Origin: Gallionella sp.
Lineage (GTDB): Bacteria > Pseudomonadota > Gammaproteobacteria > Burkholderiales > Gallionellaceae
Length of the DNA stretch: 64,000 bases
Reading direction: 5' to 3'
NCBI GenBank assembly: GCA_003153155.1
Contig: PLWV01000013.1
Span: 62,001-126,000, forward strand
The position numbers and the translations under genes were made by a program. This document shows, one piece after another, positions 1-8,561 of the stretch (within the stretch, counting starts at the first letter, position 1; the number at the start of each line of letters is the position of its first letter). The notes beneath the pieces are model-generated. The model worked only from the letters and a program-made list of their open reading frames with translations. It did no database searches and was not told the DNA's origin.

Positions 1-1
1 T

Positions 2-904
2 GGCGAAAACCCGCACCAGAGCGCCGCGTTCTACCGCGACCTCAATCCGGTGGTGGGCGGCATCGCCGACTACACCCAGTTGCAGGGCAAGGAGCTGTCC
101 TACAACAACATCGGCGACGCCGATGCCGCCTGGGAACTGGTCAAAACTTTCGAGCAACCGGCTTGTGTCATAGTCAAACACGCCAATCCGTGCGGCGTGG
201 CGATTGCCGACAGCGCGCTGAATGCTTACAAGCTGGCCTACGCGACGGACACCACCTCCGCGTTCGGCGGCATCATCTCCTTCAACCGCGAGTTGGATGC
301 CGACAGCGCGATGCAGATCACCACCAACCAGTTCGTCGAACTCATCATCGCGCCATCCGCCAGCGAAGCCGCACTCAAGGTCACGGCGGCGAGACAGAAC
401 GTACGCGTGCTCACCGTGCCGCTGTCCAACGCGCACAACCAGTTCGACTTCAAACGCGTCAGCGGCGGCCTGCTGGTGCAATCGCCGGATACGCTGAACG
501 TGCAGGCAGCGCAACTCAAGGTGGTGACCAAGGCGCAGCCCACCAACGAGCAACTGCAAGACCTGCTGTTCGCCTGGCGCGTGGCGAAGTACGTAAAATC
601 CAATGCCATCGTGTTCTGTAAGAACGGCCATACCCTCGGCGTGGGCGCGGGACAGATGAGCCGCGTGGACAGCACGCGCATCGCCAGCATCAAGGCGCAA
701 AACGCGGGCCTGAACCTGGCGGGTTCTGTCGTGGCATCGGACGCCTTCTTCCCGTTCCGCGACGGCATTGATGTGCTGGCGGCGGCAGGCGCGAAAGCCG
801 TGATCCAGCCGGGCGGCTCGATGCGTGACGCGGAAGTGATCGCGGCGGCGGACGAGCATGGGATTGCAATGGTTTTCACTGGCTACCGTCACTTCCGGCA
901 TTAA
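2..904 (+). CDS. purH: Bifunctional PurH, C-terminal part (AICAR transformylase/IMP cyclohydrolase)
   Basis: This is the 3' part of purH; the reading frame is open from base 2 ([13 protein letters not shown]), so the start lies outside the window. The enzyme performs the last two steps of de novo IMP synthesis in the cytoplasm. The formyltransferase motif KHANPCG lies near the start of the visible part, and the protein ends in the family's usual [11 protein letters not shown]. The IMP cyclohydrolase domain is almost entirely upstream. purD follows on the same strand after a 224-base gap that holds a hairpin repeat, so the two purine genes may be co-transcribed. Identity is very secure. Confidence 0.97.
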   Translation, partial: GENPHQSAAFYRDLNPVVGGIADYTQLQGKELSYNNIGDADAAWELVKTFEQPACVIVKHANPCGVAIADSALNAYKLAYATDTTSAFGGIISFNRELDADSAMQITTNQFVELIIAPSASEAALKVTAARQNVRVLTVPLSNAHNQFDFKRVSGGLLVQSPDTLNVQAAQLKVVTKAQPTNEQLQDLLFAWRVAKYVKSNAIVFCKNGHTLGVGAGQMSRVDSTRIASIKAQNAGLNLAGSVVASDAFFPFRDGIDVLAAAGAKAVIQPGGSMRDAEVIAAADEHGIAMVFTGYRHFRH

Positions 905-909
905 GCCTG

Positions 910-971
910 CTGATGAAACTACTAGCCATCTGACTATGCTGCCAAAAGACGACAGCCGAGTCATTGGTTAT
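910..971 (-). repeat. 62-bp hairpin repeat, single complete unit (copy A)
   Basis: Read on the minus strand the unit starts ATAACCA and ends ATGGCTAGTAGTTTCATCAG. Between these lies a stem, TGACT with AGTCA and CTG with CAG, around a loop containing GTCTTTTGG. The same layout recurs near 26.9, 28.5-28.8, 36.6, 36.8 and 60.4 kb. It lies just after the purH stop. The rest of the 905-1128 gap shows no gene. Confidence 0.8.
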
Positions 972-1128
972 GCGCTCGGCATAACTGTGTTGCTCAAGGG
1001 CTCGGAATGCGGGATCACGAAGTGATAGACACTTTCGTAAACTCCGCTTTCTCGCCCTTTCGCGCCTTGTTCTGCCTTCGCTCGCGACGGCTTAATCGCG
1101 CTCCGTTGATAGAAAGGTTTATAGGTTT

Positions 1129-2433
1129 ATGAAGATTCTGGTTATCGGTTCCGGCGGACGCGAGCACGCGCTGGCGTGGCGTCTGGCGCAAGGCGCCAAG
1201 GTGCAGAAGGTGTATGTCGCGCCGGGCAATGCGGGCACGGCGCTGGAAGACGGCGTGGAGAATGTCGCCATCACCGCCATTCCCGACCTGATAGCATTCG
1301 CGCAACGCGAAGACATCTACATGACCGTGGTCGGGCCGGAAGCGCCGCTGGCGGCGGGCATTGTGGATGCCTTCCGCGCTGCCGGGTTAAAAATTTTTGG
1401 CCCGACCAAGGCGGCGGCGCAACTCGAATCTTCCAAGGATTTCGCCAAGCGTTTCATGGTGCGCCACAACATCCCCACCGCTTTTTTCGAGACCTTCAGC
1501 AACATCAAGGCAGCACGCGCCTATGTCGAGAAGCATGGCGCGCCTATCGTCATCAAGGCCGATGGTTTGGCGGCAGGCAAAGGAGTCGTGGTGGCGATGA
1601 GCAAGGACGAAGCGTTCGATGCCATAGACATGATGCTGTCCGAAAAACTATTGGCCGGGCACCCGTCCGACAATAAACTCGGGGACGCCGGCTCGCGCGT
1701 GGTGATCGAGGAATTCCTCGAGGGTGAGGAAGCCAGTTTCATCGTGATGGTGGACGGCAAGCATGTGCTGCCACTCGCCACCAGCCAGGATCACAAACGT
1801 TTATTGGATGGCGACCAGGGCCCCAACACCGGCGGCATGGGCGCGTATTCTCCTGCACCCGTCGTCACACCGGAAATCCATGCCCGCGTGCTGCGCGAAG
1901 TGATACAACCGGTGGTGCGCGGCATGGAACAGGAAGGTCACGCTTACACCGGATTCCTGTATGCCGGTCTGATGATAGACGCTAATGGCGGCATTAAGGT
2001 GCTTGAGTTCAACTGCCGCATGGGCGACCCGGAAACCCAGCCCATCATGATGCGCCTGAAGAGCGACCTGTCGGTGCTGATGGAACACGCCATTGCCGGA
2101 ACGCTTGATCAGATGGAGGCGGAATGGGACAGACGCACGGCGCTCGGCGTAGTGATGGCGGCGGCGAATTATCCCGACACGCCGCGCAAGGGCGATGTCA
2201 TCACCGGCTTGCCGAAGAAACTGGAAGACGCGCATATATTCCATGCGGGCACGACCATGCTGAACGGGCAAGTGGTCACCAGCGGCGGGCGCGTGCTGTG
2301 CGTCACCGCGCTGGGCACGATGGTGAAGGTGGCGCAGAAGCGCGCCTATGAGATCGCCGACGGGATCCACTTTGACGGCTGCCAGATGCGCCGCGACATC
2401 GGCTATCGCGCAATTGCGGCCAACAGGAAGTAA
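1129..2433 (+). CDS. purD: Phosphoribosylamine-glycine ligase
   Basis: PurD joins glycine to 5-phosphoribosylamine using ATP, the second step of de novo purine synthesis. The protein begins MKILVIGSGGREHALAWRL and carries the ATP-grasp signatures KADGLAAGKGVVVA, NTGGMGAYSP and FNCRMGDPETQ. It has 434 residues, about nine more than I expect for the family. The excess matches an in-frame insert, SEKLLAGHP, at residues 171-179, between the usual DMML and SDNKLGDAG. The insert is a copy of a dispersed 27-nt element. The protein is otherwise intact and probably functional. The stop is followed directly by the tsaC start. Confidence 0.97.
   Translation: MKILVIGSGGREHALAWRLAQGAKVQKVYVAPGNAGTALEDGVENVAITAIPDLIAFAQREDIYMTVVGPEAPLAAGIVDAFRAAGLKIFGPTKAAAQLESSKDFAKRFMVRHNIPTAFFETFSNIKAARAYVEKHGAPIVIKADGLAAGKGVVVAMSKDEAFDAIDMMLSEKLLAGHPSDNKLGDAGSRVVIEEFLEGEEASFIVMVDGKHVLPLATSQDHKRLLDGDQGPNTGGMGAYSPAPVVTPEIHARVLREVIQPVVRGMEQEGHAYTGFLYAGLMIDANGGIKVLEFNCRMGDPETQPIMMRLKSDLSVLMEHAIAGTLDQMEAEWDRRTALGVVMAAANYPDTPRKGDVITGLPKKLEDAHIFHAGTTMLNGQVVTSGGRVLCVTALGTMVKVAQKRAYEIADGIHFDGCQMRRDIGYRAIAANRK
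1639..1665 (+). repeat. 27-nt in-frame palindromic element inside purD
   Basis: These 27 nt add nine codons (SEKLLAGHP) to purD. The sequence starts TCCGAAAAAC and ends GGGCACCCG; CGGGCACCCG is a short inverted repeat, and CCGAAAA with TTGG forms a weaker one. TCCGA recurs immediately after the element, which could be a 5-bp target duplication or chance. Related copies are at 18634, 18873, 28597 and 60488, with a partial one at 26950. Confidence 0.8.
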
Positions 2434-2991
2434 TTGTTTCGACACAGCGCATCGTATCGCCGGATCGCCGCACACCTCAGACGCGGCGGTTTGATCGCCT
2501 ATCCCACCGAATCCTGCTACGGCCTGGGCTGTGATCCGGACAATCGCATCGCGGTGCAACGCCTGCTCAAACTCAAGCAACGCCCGCAGCACAAGGGGTT
2601 GATACTCATCGCGGCCAGTTACCGGCAAGTGGCGCGCTATCTGCAACCGATCATGCCAGCGCAACAGCAGCAACTCAAAATAGCGGGGGCGCAAGCGATC
2701 ACTTATCTCATGCCTGCCCTTCATTCCACGCCGTGCTGGTTGCGCGGCGGTCATGACACCCTGGCAGTACGATTGACTGCGCACAAGCAAGCGGCACAAC
2801 TCTGCCGAGGCGTGAACAGCGCGCTGGTTTCCTCCAGTGCCAATCGCAGCGGACAACGTCCCGCCAGGACTTATGCGCAATGCCAACGATTGTTCGGGCG
2901 CAAGGTATGGGTGTTGCCGGGGCGTGCGGGTAAACACAAGAAGCCTTCGACCATAAGCAGGTGGGCTGATGGTAAAATCGTACGCAGTTAA
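2434..2991 (+). CDS. tsaC: Threonylcarbamoyl-AMP synthase, TsaC/YrdC type
   Basis: TsaC makes threonylcarbamoyl-AMP from threonine, bicarbonate and ATP, the first step of the t6A37 modification of ANN-decoding tRNAs. The 185 residues cover one YrdC domain, close to the length of E. coli TsaC, with no Sua5 extension. Diagnostic segments are [17 protein letters not shown] near residue 19 and the basic [14 protein letters not shown]. The start is TTG at 2434, immediately after the purD stop, with AGGAAG overlapping the purD end as ribosome binding site; this suggests translational coupling. The gene is followed 17 bases later by hemF. Confidence 0.9.
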   Translation: MFRHSASYRRIAAHLRRGGLIAYPTESCYGLGCDPDNRIAVQRLLKLKQRPQHKGLILIAASYRQVARYLQPIMPAQQQQLKIAGAQAITYLMPALHSTPCWLRGGHDTLAVRLTAHKQAAQLCRGVNSALVSSSANRSGQRPARTYAQCQRLFGRKVWVLPGRAGKHKKPSTISRWADGKIVRS

Positions 2992-3008
2992 TCAACATTG
3001 AAAAAAAC

Positions 3009-3914
3009 ATGAGTGGTTTCAATTCCGCAGCCGTAAGAGAATACCTGCTTGAACTGCAAGACCTCATCGTCACGAGGCTGGAACAAGTGGACGGCAAAAA
3101 ATTCCGCCGCGACAGTTGGGACAGACCGGAAGGCGGTGGCGGCAGAAGCTGCATCCTCGAAGAAGGCAACGTGCTGGAACGCGGCGGCGTGGCGTTTTCG
3201 CACGTTATGGGTGACAAGATGCCGCCTTCTGCCACCGCGCATCGCCCTGAACTGGCAGGCCGCCGCTGGGAGGCGATGGGTGTGTCGCTGGTGTTTCATC
3301 CGCACAACCCTTATGCACCCACGGTACATATGAACGTGCGCATGTTCGTGGCGATGAAGGACGGTACCGAACCGGTATTCTGGTTCGGTGGCGGCATGGA
3401 CTTGACGCCGTATTACGGCTACGCGGAAGATGCGGTGCATTTCCATCAGGCCTGCAAGAATTCGCTCGCGCCGTTCGGTGCAGACCTGCATCCCAAGTAT
3501 AAAAAATGGTGCGACGAGTATTTCTATCTCAAGCATCGCAACGAGCCGCGCGGCGTGGGCGGCATCTTCTTCGATGACCTGAGCGTGCCGGATTTCGACA
3601 CCGCTTTTGCCGTCCAACAAAATGTCGGCGATCATTTCCTGTCTGCCTACGTGCCAATTCTGGAACGCCGCAAAGACACCCCCTACGGCGAGCGCGAACG
3701 TGACTTTCAACTCTACCGGCGCGGTCGCTATGTCGAATTCAATCTGGTGATCGATCGCGGCACTATTTTCGGCCTGCAAACCAATGGTCGCACCGAGTCC
3801 ATCCTGCTGTCCATGCCGCCGTTGGTGAAATGGCGCTATGACTGGCATCCCGAAAAAGGCTCGGCGGAAGCGAAACTGTATGAAGAGTTTTTGGTGGTGA
3901 AGGATTGGGTGTGA
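3009..3914 (+). CDS. hemF: Oxygen-dependent coproporphyrinogen III oxidase
   Basis: HemF oxidatively decarboxylates coproporphyrinogen III to protoporphyrinogen IX in haem synthesis, using O2. The 301-residue protein has typical blocks: [57 protein letters not shown] region and [12 protein letters not shown]. Length is normal for bacterial HemF. It probably belongs to the purD-tsaC-hemF run, 17 bases after tsaC, and a terminator-like hairpin follows. Presence of the aerobic enzyme shows that the organism meets oxygen. Confidence 0.97.
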   Translation: MSGFNSAAVREYLLELQDLIVTRLEQVDGKKFRRDSWDRPEGGGGRSCILEEGNVLERGGVAFSHVMGDKMPPSATAHRPELAGRRWEAMGVSLVFHPHNPYAPTVHMNVRMFVAMKDGTEPVFWFGGGMDLTPYYGYAEDAVHFHQACKNSLAPFGADLHPKYKKWCDEYFYLKHRNEPRGVGGIFFDDLSVPDFDTAFAVQQNVGDHFLSAYVPILERRKDTPYGERERDFQLYRRGRYVEFNLVIDRGTIFGLQTNGRTESILLSMPPLVKWRYDWHPEKGSAEAKLYEEFLVVKDWV

Positions 3915-3962
3915 AAGGATAGCAACATCCATTCTGCAGATAGCAAATCGCTTGTGTAATCA

Positions 3963-3998
3963 AAAACCCTCATCGGGCAACTGATGGGGAGTTTTTTT
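3963..3998 (+). terminator. Rho-independent terminator after hemF
   Basis: An AAACCCTCATC arm pairs with GATGGGGAGTTT across an 8-base loop and runs into seven T residues. It lies about 50 bases after the hemF stop and probably ends the purD-tsaC-hemF transcript. Confidence 0.75.
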
Positions 3999-4091
3999 GT
4001 GGCTTGCAATAGCTGGTGACAGTACGGCCCGGACGGGCGGCAGATATGCAATGTGCTATGCTCCGCGCGGTTGTTTTATTGATGGTTTGTA

Positions 4092-6443
4092 ATGAGGTTC
4101 ATACTTTACTTTTTGTTGCTGGTCGCCTCTCCCGTGCTGGCGGATCAGGATGCGGATTTTCTTGCTGCGCACGATGCATTCCTTGCCGGTGATACAGTCA
4201 AGCTGGGACGTTACGCACAGCGGTTGAAAAAGACGCCGCTGGAGGTGTACGTCAGTTATTACCAGTTAAGCCTGGGCTTGGGAAACGCCGACTCTAAGCC
4301 TGTCCTGAGCTCAGTCGAAGGGGCGGTGAAAAACTTCCTTTCCCGTCCGGAAGACACGCCGATGATTGACCAGTTGCGCGTGGAGTGGCTCAAACTTCTC
4401 GGCAAAGGACAACGGTGGGATCTGTTCGATGCCGAATATCCGCACTTGCTTAACGAGGATACCGAGCTGACTTGTTATGCCCTGCAATCGCGCCGCCGCA
4501 GCCATGAGTTGGCTGCGTTGCGCGAGTCGCGTAAATTGTGGTTCACCGACAAGGGACAGCCGGATAGTTGTGGCACGCTGTTTGAAGCTGCACTGTCCGC
4601 CGGCATCATCAGCAAACAGGATGCTAGTCAGCGGCTGCGCCTGGCTTTGGAAGGGAACAATGTGTCGCTTGCCATCAAGCTGGCCGAACAACTGGATGGC
4701 AAATACGCGGGCTTGTCTGCCATGCTGAAAAGTGCCGCCGTCGATCCGGATCGTTATCTGAAAAAGCTGACGCCGGACGATTCCAATTCTACAAATAGTT
4801 CAGACGTGGCGGCTACACAAGCGCGCATCAACGTAGCTGTCGAAGCGCAAGTTCCGGGCATCGAACAGCCGCTCCCTTCCGGGGGAAACTTGGAAAATCC
4901 CCTGCCCTCTCCACGTGCGATCACCCCCTCCCCGTCCGCGGGATGGTTTGGATGGAGAAATATTTTGTCGCGGCTTGGCTTCGGCAAGGCTGACAAACCC
5001 CCATCAGCTGTGGCTGACAGCGGATCATCTCTATCCTCCTCACCCGCAATGGATACATCTCCAAACACTCGCCCTTCGGGCGGTCTTGGCGCAGGATGCG
5101 AGGCTCCTTGTATGGATATTAGTGATGACTATGCAGTTCTGCCGATCGGATTGAATTCGAAATTGGCAAGCGAGGGTCAGCGCACCGTCGCGCTGTTTGC
5201 CTTGCAGCGCCTGGCAAAACAATCCCCCGACTTGGCCGCCGCGCGCTGGGCGAAGATCGCCGGATATTTTCCCGTGACCGAGCAGCATTATTTTTATGGC
5301 CGGCTGGCTTATGAGGCGGCGCGCAATCTGGATGCGCGCACGCTGCGCTGGTACAAGGCAGCTGCAGACACGCCGCTTGACGATCATCAATCGGCATGGC
5401 GGGTGCGCGCGGCATTACGCGCGCAGGATTGGCCCGAGGTGCTGGCAAGCGTGAACGCAATGAGCGAGCAACAACAGCGCGATGCAGCCTGGCAGTACTG
5501 GAAAGCGCGCGCGCTGCAAGCATTGGGCAAGCCCATCGAAGCAAGAGAGATATTTGCGCCATTGAGCGGCGAATTTCACTTCTATGGTCAACTGGCAAGT
5601 GCGGAACTGGCTGACCTTCCGGTATTAAGCGAGGCAATACCAGTATACAAACCCGACAAACAGGTCATCACGGAGATGTTGGCACTACCCGGCATTCGGC
5701 GCACACTGGCGTTGTATCGCATGGACTTGCGCAGGGAAGCGCTGGAGGAATGGCGTTGGGTGCTGCGCAATTTTAATGATCGCGAGTTGCTCACCGCAGC
5801 GGAAATCGCAAGACGCAATGAAATGTACGACCGCGCTATTGGTGCGGCGGACAAAACCGTCACCGTGCACGATTTCAGCTTGCGCTATCTCGCGCCGTAT
5901 CGCACCGAATTGCAGGAGCATCTTCGCGAGCATGGCCTGGACGAGGCTTGGGTGTATGGCCTGATGCGCCAGGAAAGCCGTTTTGCCACCGGCGCAAAGT
6001 CCGATGTCGGCGCATCAGGGCTGATGCAGATCATGCCCAGCACGGCGCGCTGGGTGGCGAAAAAACTGGGATTAAAAAGTTATCGCAATGCGCTGATCCA
6101 CCAACTCGACACCAATTTGCGCATCGGCACCTATTACATGAAATCGGTACTTACCCAGTCTGAGAACAACCCGGTGCTGGCTTCGGCGGCATACAATGCC
6201 GGGCCGCTTCGGGCGCTACAGTGGCGCGGCGACCAGCCACTAGAAGGCGCGATTTATGCCGAGACCATCCCTTATGAAGAAACGCGCGACTATGTGGAAA
6301 AGGTGATGAGCAACACCGTGTATTACGCCGATCAATTCGGTAACCCGCCGCGCTCGCTCAAGCAGCGCTTGGGCATCATCGCGGCCAAGTCTTCGGATAA
6401 CCCGCCTGCGGATAACCAGATCGCAATCCCGAATGGAAAGTGA
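4092..6443 (+). CDS. slt: Soluble lytic murein transglycosylase with in-frame repeat inserts
   Basis: Periplasmic enzyme that cleaves peptidoglycan glycan strands with formation of 1,6-anhydro-MurNAc. A signal peptide (about residues 1-17, ending SPVLA) is followed by an alpha-helical superhelix and the C-terminal SLT domain; the likely catalytic Glu is E628 in RQESRF, followed by GASGLMQIMPSTARWV. At 783 residues it is about 130 longer than I expect for betaproteobacterial homologues. The excess includes KPVLSSVEG (residues 69-77) and a Pro/Ser-rich stretch at about 230-350 containing TRPSGGLGAG. Both are encoded by dispersed repeats. The frame stays open, so activity is probably kept. The 3' end overlaps cca by 11 bases. 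Confidence 0.93.
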   Translation: MRFILYFLLLVASPVLADQDADFLAAHDAFLAGDTVKLGRYAQRLKKTPLEVYVSYYQLSLGLGNADSKPVLSSVEGAVKNFLSRPEDTPMIDQLRVEWLKLLGKGQRWDLFDAEYPHLLNEDTELTCYALQSRRRSHELAALRESRKLWFTDKGQPDSCGTLFEAALSAGIISKQDASQRLRLALEGNNVSLAIKLAEQLDGKYAGLSAMLKSAAVDPDRYLKKLTPDDSNSTNSSDVAATQARINVAVEAQVPGIEQPLPSGGNLENPLPSPRAITPSPSAGWFGWRNILSRLGFGKADKPPSAVADSGSSLSSSPAMDTSPNTRPSGGLGAGCEAPCMDISDDYAVLPIGLNSKLASEGQRTVALFALQRLAKQSPDLAAARWAKIAGYFPVTEQHYFYGRLAYEAARNLDARTLRWYKAAADTPLDDHQSAWRVRAALRAQDWPEVLASVNAMSEQQQRDAAWQYWKARALQALGKPIEAREIFAPLSGEFHFYGQLASAELADLPVLSEAIPVYKPDKQVITEMLALPGIRRTLALYRMDLRREALEEWRWVLRNFNDRELLTAAEIARRNEMYDRAIGAADKTVTVHDFSLRYLAPYRTELQEHLREHGLDEAWVYGLMRQESRFATGAKSDVGASGLMQIMPSTARWVAKKLGLKSYRNALIHQLDTNLRIGTYYMKSVLTQSENNPVLASAAYNAGPLRALQWRGDQPLEGAIYAETIPYEETRDYVEKVMSNTVYYADQFGNPPRSLKQRLGIIAAKSSDNPPADNQIAIPNGK
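4296..4322 (+). repeat. CCTGAGC-type palindromic repeat read in frame in slt
   Basis: The segment reads AAGCCTGTCCTGAGC then TCAGTCGAAGGG and encodes KPVLSSVEG. A near-identical copy lies in non-coding DNA at 36746-36771. Peptides such as PVLSSVEG are familiar to me from many bacterial proteins carrying this repeat type. Confidence 0.7.
5061..5101 (+). repeat. CGCCCTTCGGGCG repeat read in frame in slt
   Basis: A palindrome (CGCCCTTCGGGCG) followed by GTCTTGGCGCAGG encodes TRPSGGLGAG in the Pro/Ser-rich insert of slt. About 35 of 41 positions recur in dacB at 29326-29366, also in frame and encoding TRPLGGLGAG. Confidence 0.75.
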
Positions 6444-7683
6444 TGCCAAAATCTATTGCGTGGGCGGCGCGGTGCGCGACCGCTTGCTGGGGCTGACCGT
6501 TCAGGATCACGACTGGGTAGTGGTGGGCAGCACGCCGGAAGCGATGGTGGCGCAAGGCTTTCAGCCGGTAGGCAAAGATTTCCCGGTGTTCCTCCATCCA
6601 AAGACGCATGAAGAATACGCGCTGGCGCGCACCGAGCGCAAGACCGCGCTCGGCTATCAGGGCTTCTCTGTGTATGCCGCGCCGGACGTCACGCTGGAGC
6701 AGGATTTGCTGCGCCGCGACTTCACCATCAACGCCATCGCGCAGGATGCCGACGGCAAGCTGATCGATCCGCATAACGGCATCGCCGATCTGCGCGCGGG
6801 TATATTGCGCCATGTCAGCGCGGCGTTCAGCGAAGACCCGGTGCGCATCCTGCGCGCGGCGCGTTTTGCGGCGCGCTTCGGTTTCACCATCGCTTCCGAG
6901 ACACTGACGCTGATGCGCGACATGGTGAGCAGCGGCGAAGTGGATGCCTTGGTGGCAGAGCGCGTCTGGCAGGAACTGGCGCGCGGACTGATGGAGAAAA
7001 AGCCGTCGCGTTTTTTCGGGACGCTGCGCAGTTGCGGCGCGCTGGCGAAAATCCTCCCCGAGGTGGACGCGCTGTTCGGCGTGCCACAGCCAGAAAAACA
7101 TCATCCCGAAATCGATTGCGGCATCCACACCATGCTGGTGGTGGACGATGCAGCACTTCATGATTACACACTGGAAGTGCGCTTCGCCGCGCTGACGCAT
7201 GATCTGGGCAAGGGCAACACACCAAAAGATATTTTGCCGCGCCACATCGGCCACGAACTGCGCAGTGTGGAGTTGGTGAAGAAGCTCTCGCAGCGCTTGC
7301 GCGCGTCCAGCGAATGCCGCGATCTGGCCCTGCTGGCCGCGCGCTATCACCGCGACATCCATCGCGCCAAAGAATTGCGCGCCGAGACCATCATCCAATT
7401 ATTTCAGTCAGCTGATGCGTGGCGCAGGCCGGAACGCTTCACACATTTGTTGCAGGCCTGCGCTGCGGACGCGCGCGGACGCACCGGCCACGAACTGGAT
7501 GCCTATCCGCAGGCGGATTACTTGTTGCAACTGTTAGCCGTCGCACGCGCGGTGGATGCGGGCGAGATATCCAAGCGATGTGCCGACAGCAGTGCCATCG
7601 CTGCCGCAGTTCAACAGGCGCGCATCCGCGCGATAGAAGCATTGGTAGAAAAACAGCGCAGTGGTTTTTCAACACCCTGTTAG
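6433..7683 (+). CDS. cca: CCA-adding tRNA nucleotidyltransferase (multifunctional, HD domain)
   Basis: Adds or repairs the 3' CCA end of tRNAs. The N-terminal class II nucleotidyltransferase domain shows VGGAVRDRLLG, VVVGSTPEAM and RRDFTINAIA. The C-terminal half carries an HD phosphohydrolase domain (HTMLVVDDA and LTHDLGKG), as in the E. coli-type multifunctional protein (2',3'-cyclic phosphodiesterase and phosphatase). The length, 416 residues, is normal. The start at 6433 lies inside the slt 3' end, 11 bases before its stop, which suggests translational coupling. Confidence 0.95.
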   Translation: MESDAKIYCVGGAVRDRLLGLTVQDHDWVVVGSTPEAMVAQGFQPVGKDFPVFLHPKTHEEYALARTERKTALGYQGFSVYAAPDVTLEQDLLRRDFTINAIAQDADGKLIDPHNGIADLRAGILRHVSAAFSEDPVRILRAARFAARFGFTIASETLTLMRDMVSSGEVDALVAERVWQELARGLMEKKPSRFFGTLRSCGALAKILPEVDALFGVPQPEKHHPEIDCGIHTMLVVDDAALHDYTLEVRFAALTHDLGKGNTPKDILPRHIGHELRSVELVKKLSQRLRASSECRDLALLAARYHRDIHRAKELRAETIIQLFQSADAWRRPERFTHLLQACAADARGRTGHELDAYPQADYLLQLLAVARAVDAGEISKRCADSSAIAAAVQQARIRAIEALVEKQRSGFSTPC

Positions 7684-7824
7684 TGCGTTTTATCGTGACC
7701 TTTACCCACTGTTCTCATTCATACGACCAGCCATTCTCAAGGTCGGTTACCATGTGTTGCCGCACGTCACGAGCGACAGCTTTCAGAAAGGCTGTTACAA
7801 GGAACGAAGTTCTGCTCGGTGCCA

Positions 7825-8016
7825 CTAGCGGAACTTCAAGAACGGACTCCAATTGGCCAGTGTTTCATCAAGGGGTAGCTCACCGTACTTTGATTGATAA
7901 TGTGCCACATTCATGGCCAGTAACCTCGCACATTCTGCAATATCTTCCTTGCTCACCTTTTCGATTAACTGGTCGGCGAGTTTGTAGTATTGTTTGAGCG
8001 TTGATAGGTCAGACAT
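7825..8016 (-). CDS. Small conserved-looking hypothetical protein
   Basis: A 63-residue acidic, mostly helical protein (MSDLSTLKQYYKLADQLIEK and so on) with no recognised domain. The start is supported by GGAG eight bases upstream on the minus strand. It faces away from cca and begins the AT-richer accessory stretch. The 7684-7824 gap beside it holds no recognisable element. Function unknown. Confidence 0.5.
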   Translation of the reverse strand: MSDLSTLKQYYKLADQLIEKVSKEDIAECARLLAMNVAHYQSKYGELPLDETLANWSPFLKFR

Positions 8017-8029
8017 GGGGGAATCTCCG

Positions 8030-8152
8030 ATGATGAAGAGCTACTTTAACCGAATCCTGCTTCTTGTAGCATTGTCGTTAACTGCGTTTAGTCTCGGTGG
8101 CTGCTGCGTCCTTGCAGGTCATGGACTTAAATGTGTGGCCGCTACTCCCTGA
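8030..8152 (+). CDS. Very small putative lipoprotein or secreted peptide
   Basis: A 40-codon reading frame starts MMKSYFNRILLLVALSLTA, a convincing export signal, followed by the lipobox-like LGGC. GGGGGA lies seven bases before the ATG. It diverges from the small minus-strand gene at 7825, and their starts are only 13 bases apart. Only codon pattern and signal sequence support it; it could be spurious. Confidence 0.35.
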   Translation: MMKSYFNRILLLVALSLTAFSLGGCCVLAGHGLKCVAATP

Positions 8153-8183
8153 AGTTACCCTTCAGTGAATCAAAAAGGCCATC

Positions 8184-8420
8184 GTGTATTTCATAAAAAT
8201 ATATTTTATCCTCGGCCTAGCAATGTTGTTTGTCGTGCTTTGGGATCAAAAAAATGTACCAAAGACTGCAAGCCGACTAACAAAACAGCCAGAGGATAAT
8301 GGATCTGACTTTTCCCGTATTGCCAACGCAATTCGTAATTGGACGGTGATGGCATTGTTTGCCTTTTTTCTTTGGCCGGTGGTTGTGGGAATGGAGTTGT
8401 CCGGCAAAAAGGAAAAGTAG
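8184..8420 (+). CDS. Small predicted membrane protein
   Basis: A 78-residue frame with a GTG start has two hydrophobic segments (FILGLAMLFVVLW at about 8-20 and MALFAFFLWPVVVGM at about 56-70) separated by a polar, charged loop. No family is recognised. An AAGG sequence precedes the GTG. It lies in the AT-rich accessory region. Confidence 0.4.
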   Translation: MYFIKIYFILGLAMLFVVLWDQKNVPKTASRLTKQPEDNGSDFSRIANAIRNWTVMALFAFFLWPVVVGMELSGKKEK

Positions 8421-8561
8421 TTAGACTGAATCTATTAGCCAGACAAATAATTTCAATGACCGCTTCTGAGAAGGCAACTACAATGTTCGTAAGGCAGCTG
8501 AGTGCCATGAGCCGAATTTCGAGGTTATCACCATTTGGCTTGAATAATCGATTTGGCTACG

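Noticed and set aside
1639..1670. TCCGA as a 5-bp target duplication around the purD insert
   Set aside because: The ahcY copy has no matching duplication at its edges, so the repeat in purD may be chance or native sequence; left as a possibility only.
1801..2937. 378-codon minus-strand open frame across purD and tsaC
   Set aside because: Shadow frame without a recognisable domain, crossing two well-supported genes.
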